From contig CBDVAK010000098.1 of assembly GCA_965371945.1 (NCBI GenBank), positions 1 to 11,532 of the forward strand: a stretch of DNA of 11,532 nucleotides, written 5' to 3'. The position numbers and the translations under genes were made by a program. A model generated the notes under the pieces. That model was not told the DNA's origin and searched no databases. It saw only the letters and a program-made list of their open reading frames with translations. Below, one piece after another: positions 6,730 to 11,532 of the stretch; the stretch's first letter is position 1; every line of letters starts with the position of its first letter. The stretch comes from CBDVAK01 sp965371945 (GTDB taxonomy: Bacteria; Pseudomonadota; Gammaproteobacteria; Competibacterales; JAHEDQ01).

Positions 6730-6969
6730 ATGAGCAGCATCGAAGAGCGCGTTAAGAAGATCATCGTCGAGCAGCTTGGCGTAAAAGAAGAGGACGCCAG
6801 AAATGATGCGTCGTTCGTGGATGATCTGGGCGCCGATTCGCTCGATACCGTGGAACTGGTGATGGCCCTCGAGGAAGAGTTCGAATGCGAGATTCCGGAC
6901 GAGGATGCAGAGAAGATCACCAGCGTGCAGCAGGCGATCGACTATGTGACTGCGCATCTCGGTGAGTGA
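6730..6969 (+). CDS. acpP: Acyl carrier protein (AcpP)
   Basis: AcpP carries growing acyl chains as thioesters on a 4'-phosphopantetheine arm and delivers them to the Fab enzymes, PlsX and other acyltransferases. The 79-residue acidic product contains the invariant D-S-L modification site in F-V-D-D-L-G-A-D-S-L-D, placing the prosthetic group on Ser37 (counting Met). Recognition helix II, S-L-D-T-V-E-L-V-M-A-L-E-E-E-F, is identical to E. coli. IPDEDAEKITSVQQAIDYV follows in helices III-IV. Cys53 in FECEIPDE occupies the position of Thr in E. coli and is the only cysteine in the protein. The start is ATG 6730 with the best Shine-Dalgarno sequence of the fab genes (GGGAGG, 6713-6718), as expected for one of the cell's most abundant proteins. 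Gaps of about 145 bases with hairpins on both sides suggest separate expression control. Confidence 0.98.
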   Translation: MSSIEERVKKIIVEQLGVKEEDARNDASFVDDLGADSLDTVELVMALEEEFECEIPDEDAEKITSVQQAIDYVTAHLGE

Positions 6970-7011
6970 TCCTGCGAGTTGATATCCGAGTTTATGTAAT
7001 GTCTTCGATAA

Positions 7012-7044
7012 CAGCCGCAACTCCCCGTTTGGGTGTTGCGGCTG
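7012..7044 (+). terminator. Long GC-rich stem-loop after acpP, probable attenuator or mRNA 3'-end element
   Basis: CAGCCGCAAC (7012-7021) pairs perfectly with GTTGCGGCTG (7035-7044). After a T-T mismatch the loop can add three C-G pairs (7023-7025 with 7031-7033), closing on a 5-base loop. It is the strongest hairpin I see in the window and lies 42 bases after the acpP stop. The next bases (CCAAAG) are not a T-tract, so it is not a classic intrinsic terminator. It may partly terminate or pause RNA polymerase, or block 3' exonucleases to leave a stable short acpP mRNA. The rest of the gap up to fabF holds a weak dyad, ATTTC-GG-GAAAT (7062-7073), and no clear promoter. Confidence 0.55.
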
Positions 7045-7114
7045 CCAAAGTCCTGCCCGGTATTTCGGGAAATTCTTTCGAAGTTCCGCGGTGCCCCCTT
7101 GAGGTAAAGCCAAG

Positions 7115-8356
7115 GTGAGCAGACAACGCGTAGTCGTGACCGGACTGGGGCTGGTGTCGCCCGTTGGCCCGACGGTCGAGCAGGGGTGGGAGAATATTCT
7201 GGCAGGTCGCAGCGGCATCCGGCCGATCGAGCATTTCGATGCGTCCGCCATGCCGGTACGATTCTGTGGCTCGGTGCCCGGGTTCGACGTCAATGAGTAC
7301 GTGTCTCCCAAGGAGGCACGCAAGATGGATCATTTCATCCATTACGGAATGGGTGCCGCGATCCAGGCGATCAGTGATGCGGGGCTTGAAATCACCGACG
7401 CAAATCGCGAAAGGATCGGCATTTCAATCGGTTCGGGCATTGGTGGCCTTCCCGGTATCGAGGATGCCTACGGCTCCTATCTGAAAGGGGGGGCCAGGAA
7501 GATCTCACCCTTCTTCGTACCTCGCAGCATCATCAACATGATCTCCGGTAACCTGTCGATCCGCTATGGCATCCAGGGACCCAATCTGGCTCTGGTTTCG
7601 GCTTGCGCGAGTGCCACTCACAGTATCGGCACTGCCGGGCGTATGATTGCCCACGGTGAGGTCGATGTGATGATCGCCGGTGGCGCGGAGATGGCTTCCA
7701 CACCTACCGGAATCGGCGGTTTTGCTTCAGCCAGGGCATTGTCGACCCGCAACGACGCGCCGGAGCTCGCCAGTCGTCCCTGGGACCGCGCACGGGATGG
7801 TTTCGTGCTGGCTGACGGTGCCGGCGTGGTGGTGCTCGAACGGCTGGACAGCGCGCGCGAGCGCGGCGCCAACATATACGCGGAGCTGGTCGGCTTTGGC
7901 ATGAACAGCGATGCCTATCACATGACGCTGCCCGCGCCTGGTGGCGGTGGCGCGCGTCGCTGTATGGAACTGGCGCTGCAGGATGCCGGACTGAACCCGG
8001 ATGCCGTGGACTATATCAATGCGCACGGCACTTCCACTCCAGCCGGGGATCTGGCCGAGGCCGAGGCGGTCAAGGCGGCCTTTGGTGATCATGCCTATCG
8101 ACTGGCGGTGAGTTCAACCAAGTCGATGACCGGTCACGCCTTGGGTGCCGCCGGTGGGCTGGAAGCTGTTTTCTGCCTGCTTGCCCTGCGTGACCAGGTG
8201 GCGCCACCGACCATCAATCTGGACGATCCGGATGATGGTTGCGATCTCAATTTCGTGCCGCATACCGCACAGGAAATGAAACTGGACGTCGTGTTGTCCA
8301 ATTCATTTGGTTTCGGGGGCACCAATGGCACCGTCATCTTCAAGCGCTTGCCCTGA
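7115..8356 (+). CDS. fabF: 3-oxoacyl-ACP synthase II (FabF)
   Basis: FabF performs the repeated condensation of acyl-ACP with malonyl-ACP during chain elongation; in E. coli it also elongates 16:1 to 18:1. The 413-residue product is the usual length. The Cys-His-His triad is Cys164 (SACASATHS), His304 (NAHGTSTP) and His341 (MTGHALGAAGG), with Lys336 in SSTKSMTGH. These match E. coli Cys163, His303, His340 and Lys335, so it is an active KAS I/II-type enzyme. The N-terminus RVVVTGLGLVSPVG and the C-terminal NSFGFGGTNG are standard. I call FabF rather than FabB from the position after acpP. The start is GTG 7115 with GAGG at 7101-7104. fabF follows the hairpin at 7012-7044, so it may be expressed less than acpP. 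Confidence 0.97.
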   Translation: MSRQRVVVTGLGLVSPVGPTVEQGWENILAGRSGIRPIEHFDASAMPVRFCGSVPGFDVNEYVSPKEARKMDHFIHYGMGAAIQAISDAGLEITDANRERIGISIGSGIGGLPGIEDAYGSYLKGGARKISPFFVPRSIINMISGNLSIRYGIQGPNLALVSACASATHSIGTAGRMIAHGEVDVMIAGGAEMASTPTGIGGFASARALSTRNDAPELASRPWDRARDGFVLADGAGVVVLERLDSARERGANIYAELVGFGMNSDAYHMTLPAPGGGGARRCMELALQDAGLNPDAVDYINAHGTSTPAGDLAEAEAVKAAFGDHAYRLAVSSTKSMTGHALGAAGGLEAVFCLLALRDQVAPPTINLDDPDDGCDLNFVPHTAQEMKLDVVLSNSFGFGGTNGTVIFKRLP

Positions 8357-8389
8357 ACACAGCCACTACAATTCTAAGCGCTAGCGTCG

Positions 8390-9397
8390 GTGCGTACCTT
8401 TTTCGTTCTCTTGCTGCTGCTGTTGGTGGTTGCAGTCGGTACCGCCGCCTACTTTTACCAGGACCTGCTCGCATTTTCTGAACGATCGCTCCACACCGGC
8501 GCCGACCAGGTAAGCCTGCAAGTCAAACCTGGCACGACCATCAGGACCCTGGCGAGACAGTTGGCCGCACAGGGTCTGCTGGACAGACATCCGCTCTATC
8601 TCGAGATCCTGGCACGGCAGAGGCGACAGGCGCATCGAATCAAGGCTGGCGAATACCTGCTGCCAGCGGGGACGACACCGTCACAACTGCTTGATCTGCT
8701 GGTCTCCGGGCGGGTAACGCAGTATGCACTGACCCTGGTGGAAGGTTGGACCTTTGACGAGGTCATGGCCGCGGTGCGCGCAGATCCGGTGTTGATTCAG
8801 ACCTTGGACGATATCGACAACGAGGAAATCATGGCGCGCCTGGGCCAGCAGGGTGTGCATCCGGAAGGGCGGTTTTTCCCGGACACCTATCATTTCCCGC
8901 GCCAGACCACTGACCAGCAGTTTCTGGCGCGGGCACAACGGGCAATGGATCGGGAGCTTGAGCAGCAGTGGGCCGATCGTACCCCTGATCTGCCGCTGGA
9001 GAATCCCCAGCAGGCCCTGATTCTGGCATCCATAGTCGAAAAGGAAACGGGCATGGCGAGCGAGCGTCCGCAAATTGCCGGGGTTTTCATCAGGCGTTTG
9101 CGGCGCGGCATGAAACTGCAGACCGACCCGACCGTCATCTATGGTCTGGGCGAGGCCTTCGACGGCAACCTGCGGCGCCGTGACCTGCGTCAGGATACCC
9201 CTTACAATACTTACACCCGCACCGGGTTGCCGCCCACACCGATCGCCATGCCCGGGGCCGATGCCATACGTGCTGTGCTGCATCCGGCCGATGGCGACGC
9301 GCTGTATTTTGTCGCCCGTGGCGACGGCAGCCATCAGTTTTCGGCAACGCTGGTCGATCACAATCGGGCGGTGCGCAAGTTCCAGCTCAAGCAGTGA
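8390..9397 (+). CDS. mltG: Endolytic murein transglycosylase MltG (YceG)
   Basis: MltG is an inner-membrane lytic transglycosylase that cleaves nascent glycan strands in the periplasm and is thought to set glycan chain length. The 335-residue protein begins M-R-T-F-F, followed by a leucine/valine-rich membrane segment (about 4-22). A LysM-like region lies at about 40-110 and the YceG catalytic domain follows to about 330. ASIVEKETG at 213-221 contains the conserved glutamate (Glu217), which I match to the catalytic Glu218 of E. coli from the motif. TDPTVIYG at 246-253 and YNTYTRTGLPPTPIAMPG at 272-289 are hallmark motifs. The start is GTG 8390 with no good Shine-Dalgarno sequence; a -10-like TACAAT at 8367-8372 lacks a partner -35 box. 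In many relatives pabC separates fabF from mltG; here only 33 bases do. The stop overlaps tmk as GTGA. Confidence 0.95.
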   Translation: MRTFFVLLLLLLVVAVGTAAYFYQDLLAFSERSLHTGADQVSLQVKPGTTIRTLARQLAAQGLLDRHPLYLEILARQRRQAHRIKAGEYLLPAGTTPSQLLDLLVSGRVTQYALTLVEGWTFDEVMAAVRADPVLIQTLDDIDNEEIMARLGQQGVHPEGRFFPDTYHFPRQTTDQQFLARAQRAMDRELEQQWADRTPDLPLENPQQALILASIVEKETGMASERPQIAGVFIRRLRRGMKLQTDPTVIYGLGEAFDGNLRRRDLRQDTPYNTYTRTGLPPTPIAMPGADAIRAVLHPADGDALYFVARGDGSHQFSATLVDHNRAVRKFQLKQ

Positions 9398-10026
9398 GAG
9401 GTCCCCTCATCACCTTCGAGGGTGTCGAAGGGGCCGGCAAAAGTACTCAATTGGAGCTATTGGCGGACTGGCTCACGAGCCGGGGTATCGAGCCGGTGGC
9501 CACTCGGGAACCGGGTGGCACATTGCTGGGCGAGGAGATCCGGGGGCTGTTGCTCGATCACCGCACCCCGGCGATGTCCGCGGACAGCGAACTGCTGCTG
9601 ATGTTTGCTGCCCGTGCCGAGCACATCCGCACAGTCATCGAACCGGCCCTGAACGCAGGTCGCTGGGTTCTGTGCGATCGCTTTACCGATGCGTCATATG
9701 CTTACCAGGGGGCCGGGCGGGGGGTGGGCTTCGACCGTGTCGCCGTCCTCGAGGATTGGGTGCAGGGGAGCTTGCGCCCGGACCGGGTGCTGGTGTTCGA
9801 TATCGCTGTTGCCGAGGGCCTGGATCGGGCCGGGAATCGTGCGGTGCCGGACCGGTTCGAAACCGAGAATCACGCTTTCTTCGAGCGAATCCGTGATGCC
9901 TACCTGCAGCGTGCGCTCGATGCTCCGGAACGCTATCGGGTGATCGACGCCCGTGGCTCGATTACCGATGTTCAGCAGCGGGTACGCGCCAGCGTGAGGG
10001 AATATGGCAGCGGCGTCCTGGACTGA
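9394..10026 (+). CDS. tmk: Thymidylate kinase (Tmk)
   Basis: Tmk phosphorylates dTMP to dTDP with ATP, an essential step for dTTP supply in both de novo and salvage routes. The 210-residue product has the P-loop GVEGAGKST at 10-18 and TREPGGT at 37-43. The DR(F) motif follows at 95-97, and YAYQGAGRG at about 102-110 binds the dTMP base. A short arginine-containing LID (D-R-A-G-N-R, about 144-149) follows. The P-loop has no Arg after E-G and the LID carries basic residues, which fits the type II (E. coli-like) class. The start is GTG 9394, overlapping the mltG stop (GTGA). The 3' end overlaps holB by 23 bases. Coupled translation with both neighbours is likely. Confidence 0.96.
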   Translation: MRGPLITFEGVEGAGKSTQLELLADWLTSRGIEPVATREPGGTLLGEEIRGLLLDHRTPAMSADSELLLMFAARAEHIRTVIEPALNAGRWVLCDRFTDASYAYQGAGRGVGFDRVAVLEDWVQGSLRPDRVLVFDIAVAEGLDRAGNRAVPDRFETENHAFFERIRDAYLQRALDAPERYRVIDARGSITDVQQRVRASVREYGSGVLD

Positions 10027-11011
10027 GCCACTGCCGTGGCAGCGCGGTCACTGGGAACACCTGGCCCACCGGCTGGAGGCCGACCGTTTTCCGCATGCTC
10101 TGCTGCTAAGCGGTGTCAGCGGTCTCGGCAAACGCAGGCTCGCCCGGGTGACAGCCGCGGCGCTGTTGTGTCAACGACCCGGGACAGACAATCTCGCTTG
10201 TGGCAAATGCCACAGTTGTCAGGTGTTTGGTGGTGGGGCCCACCCGGATTTTTTCAGTGTCCAGGTCGAACAACAGCACAAGGTCATCGTGGTCGAGCAG
10301 ATTCGGGAGTTGACCCGCCTGGTGGCTTTGACACCGCAACTGGGTGCTCGCAAGGTGGCCTGTATCGAAGCGGCGCAGCGGATGAACGAGAATGCCTCGA
10401 ATGCATTGTTGAAGACGCTCGAGGAACCTCCTGCCGGCACCTTCTTGATCCTGGTCACCGACGTAGCGGCGAGGCTGCCGGCCACCGTTCGCAGTCGTTG
10501 TCAGTCCGTGGTCGTCGATACACCGACCCCGGCCCGGGCCAGCGAGTGGATTGCTGCGCAGGGGGGGGAAGGTGATTGCGCGACCGCGCTGATGCTGGCC
10601 GGTGGTGCTCCCATACGCGCGCTGGATCTGCTCAAGGGCGGCTATCTGCAGCGGCGCCAGGGATATTTCGATCAGTTTCTGGCCATGGTGCGTGGCACCG
10701 TCGGGGTACTCGTGGTGGCGCGGGAATGGAGCGCCGGTGCAGCTGCGGAGATCTGCGATATGCTGGCAAGCTGGCTGCGGGATTTGGCGCGATGGTCGAT
10801 GGTGGATGACCCTGTCTCGCTGGAGAATCCGGATTTGGCCCGGGAATTGCGGCGCATGGCGGCTGATGTCAGTCCCGGAGCCTTGCTGCAGTTGCTGGAG
10901 CAGGCCCAAAGGGCAGCCGAACTGTGCGATACTTCGGCGGTTCGGCAGCTGGTGTTCGAGGATCTGTTGTTGGAATGCAGCCGACGGCTGACTGCGGGGC
11001 CGGCGGGTTGA
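10004..11011 (+). CDS. holB: DNA polymerase III delta-prime subunit (HolB)
   Basis: HolB is the delta-prime subunit of the clamp loader, which opens and loads the beta sliding clamp during replication. The 335-residue product has an AAA+ core. A Walker-A-like loop, GVSGLGKRR, is at 37-45 and lacks the Ser/Thr after Lys, consistent with a subunit that does not hydrolyse ATP. The zinc module is formed by Cys56, Cys66, Cys69 and Cys72 (LACGKCHSC). NASNALLKTLEEPP at about 130-143 and the SRC motif at 164-166 follow; the SRC arginine acts as arginine finger on the neighbouring ATPase subunit. The C-terminal collar domain covers about 200-325. The start is ATG 10004 inside tmk. A G8 tract at codons 186-189 is followed at once by a -1-frame stop (10573-10575). 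The overlap with tmk indicates a shared transcript. Confidence 0.94.
   Translation: MAAASWTEPLPWQRGHWEHLAHRLEADRFPHALLLSGVSGLGKRRLARVTAAALLCQRPGTDNLACGKCHSCQVFGGGAHPDFFSVQVEQQHKVIVVEQIRELTRLVALTPQLGARKVACIEAAQRMNENASNALLKTLEEPPAGTFLILVTDVAARLPATVRSRCQSVVVDTPTPARASEWIAAQGGEGDCATALMLAGGAPIRALDLLKGGYLQRRQGYFDQFLAMVRGTVGVLVVAREWSAGAAAEICDMLASWLRDLARWSMVDDPVSLENPDLARELRRMAADVSPGALLQLLEQAQRAAELCDTSAVRQLVFEDLLLECSRRLTAGPAG
10561..10568 (+). other. G8 homopolymer inside holB, possible slippage site
   Basis: Eight consecutive G residues span the third base of the Gln186 codon to the first base of Glu189. In the -1 frame a TGA stop occurs at 10573-10575, five bases later. Ribosomal or polymerase slippage would therefore give a protein of about 190 residues that keeps the AAA+ and zinc region but lacks the collar domain. 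No stimulatory hairpin or internal Shine-Dalgarno sequence was confirmed. It may simply be a GC-rich Gly-Gly-Glu linker between domains. Confidence 0.35.
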
Positions 11012-11034
11012 GCTTCTCGGTGCCATGCTACAGT
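11008..11034 (+). promoter_or_regulatory. Possible extended -10 promoter for pilZ
   Basis: TGC-TACAGT (11026-11034) fits the extended -10 form TGnTAxxxT. A -35-like TTGAGC (11008-11013) overlaps the holB stop but leaves a spacer of only 15 bases. The transcription start would be near 11041, about 20 bases ahead of the pilZ ATG at 11062, leaving room for GAGG at 11053-11056. This would allow pilZ to be expressed independently of the fab-tmk-holB transcript. Confidence 0.35.
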
Positions 11035-11061
11035 GCTCCTTAGGTGGTTGCAGAGGTCAGG

Positions 11062-11412
11062 ATGAGTTCCAAATCTCCCCGTCAGGGGGTCATGTCACTG
11101 GCGATCAAGGACAAACAGTCTTTGCACAGGGCCTATATGCCGTTTCTGGCCCAGGGTGGTCTGTTCATTCCTACCGAAAAACAATACGAGATCGGTGACG
11201 ACGTATTCCTGCTGTTGACCCTGATGGAAGAGCCGCAGCGGCTGCCGGTTACCGGCAAGGTGGTCTGGGTCACCCCAAGAGGGGTGATGGGCAACCGGCC
11301 GGCGGGGATCGGGATCCAGTTCTCCGGCGCCGAGGGTGCTGAGGTTCAGAAAAAGATTGATACTTACCTGGCCGGTTACAGTCAGGCGGACCAACCCACC
11401 CATACCATGTAG
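11062..11412 (+). CDS. pilZ: Type IV pilus assembly protein PilZ
   Basis: This 116-residue cytosolic protein is the founding member of the PilZ family, needed in Pseudomonas and Xanthomonas for type IV pilus assembly. Recognisable segments are L-A-I-K-D-K at about 13-18, Y-M-P-F-L-A-Q-G-G-L-F-I-P-T at about 24-37, and VTGKVVWVTPRG followed by GIGIQF in the C-terminal half. It ends PTHTM, as I recall for the Pseudomonas protein. The RxxxR and D/NxSxxG motifs that bind cyclic-di-GMP are absent, as is usual for the PilZ orthologue itself, so it probably works through protein partners. I chose ATG 11062 with GAGG at 11053-11056; an in-frame GTG at 11044 would add six residues. The position after holB matches Pseudomonas and Xanthomonas. 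It implies that type IV pili are encoded elsewhere in the genome. Confidence 0.93.
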   Translation: MSSKSPRQGVMSLAIKDKQSLHRAYMPFLAQGGLFIPTEKQYEIGDDVFLLLTLMEEPQRLPVTGKVVWVTPRGVMGNRPAGIGIQFSGAEGAEVQKKIDTYLAGYSQADQPTHTM

Positions 11413-11532
11413 GGGCAGTCGCTCCCGACCACTATGGTCCCGCCCCCGGCGCTGGGAGATCTGGCCAGACGCCGCGTACAGGTGTTTCGGGTCAGTTGTC
11501 TGAGGAAACCCTGCTACCGCAGATCCTGTCCA
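11413..11532. other. Right-hand end with no identifiable gene
   Basis: The 120 bases after pilZ contain no recognisable gene start. A tatD gene often follows pilZ or holB, but its N-terminal D-S-H-C-H signature is absent in all frames I read. Two small hairpins occur. GACCA-CTA-TGGTC lies at 11427-11439. An imperfect one at 11484-11509 pairs GTTTC with GAAAC and TCAG with CTGA. Neither is followed by a T-tract. A TTG at 11496 opens a frame reading S-E-E-T-L-L-P-Q-I-L-S to the edge and could be the start of the next gene, but this is very weak. Confidence 0.4.

Noticed and set aside
7012..7044. Classic Rho-independent terminator after acpP
   Set aside because: The stem is strong but the following bases are CCAAAG rather than a T-run. 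I list it as an attenuator or 3'-end element instead of a firm terminator.
10106..11026. 306-codon open frame on the minus strand opposite holB
   Set aside because: It is a shadow of a GC-rich coding gene. Its translation has no recognisable domain, whereas the plus frame is clearly HolB with zinc and SRC motifs.
11480..11532. Possible tRNA 3' end, because the window closes with TGTCCA
   Set aside because: No T-arm/T-loop (GTTCRANNC type), acceptor pairing or anticodon arm could be built upstream. The CCA is a coincidence.
1..11532. Novel system, mobile element, CRISPR array or horizontally acquired island
   Set aside because: All intervals are filled by conserved fab-cluster and housekeeping genes in a familiar order with even base composition. 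No transposase, integrase, direct repeats or array-like spacing were seen.

Overview
This window is a conserved housekeeping locus from a G+C-rich gammaproteobacterium: the fatty-acid/phospholipid biosynthesis (fab) cluster with its usual neighbours. The gene order, the YceF-type Maf protein, a zinc-free L32 and the tmk-holB-pilZ tail fit Gammaproteobacteria. A Chromatiales, Ectothiorhodospiraceae or Xanthomonadales-like lineage is my inference; I cannot place it to genus. GTG is used as a start unusually often (rpmF, plsX, fabH, fabF, mltG and tmk).

Layout. Bases 1-1237 carry, on the + strand, the 3' end of a HAD-family phosphatase overlapping by ATGA with a short membrane-anchored S49 (SppA/SohB-type) peptidase. 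Bases 1245-1916 carry yceF/maf on the - strand, convergent with the peptidase and divergent from the operon that follows. A consensus-like sigma70 promoter (2016-2044) then drives yceD-rpmF-plsX-fabH-fabD-fabG. Its predicted start point lies almost on the yceD start codon, so the yceD mRNA may be leaderless. After fabG, acpP sits between two gaps of about 145 bases that hold a promoter-like -10 box, a 5'-leader hairpin and a long downstream hairpin. fabF, mltG, tmk and holB follow, then pilZ, which has a possible promoter of its own. The last 120 bases hold no gene I can identify.

How the genes work together. YceD and L32 belong to the ribosome/rRNA side. PlsX makes acyl-phosphate for phospholipid synthesis from acyl-ACP. 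FabD loads malonate onto ACP, FabH starts chains, FabF elongates them and FabG reduces the beta-keto group, all on the AcpP carrier. MltG trims nascent peptidoglycan, Tmk makes dTDP, HolB is the clamp-loader delta-prime subunit and PilZ supports type IV pilus assembly. The locus thus groups membrane, wall, DNA-precursor and replication functions needed for growth.

Every catalytic residue I checked is present and no gene looks broken. I found no mobile element, CRISPR array, tRNA, rRNA or novel defence or biosynthetic system. What merits a second look is regulatory: the possible leaderless start, the hairpins flanking acpP, a G8 tract in holB followed at once by a -1-frame stop, and the absence of pabC from its common place between fabF and mltG.
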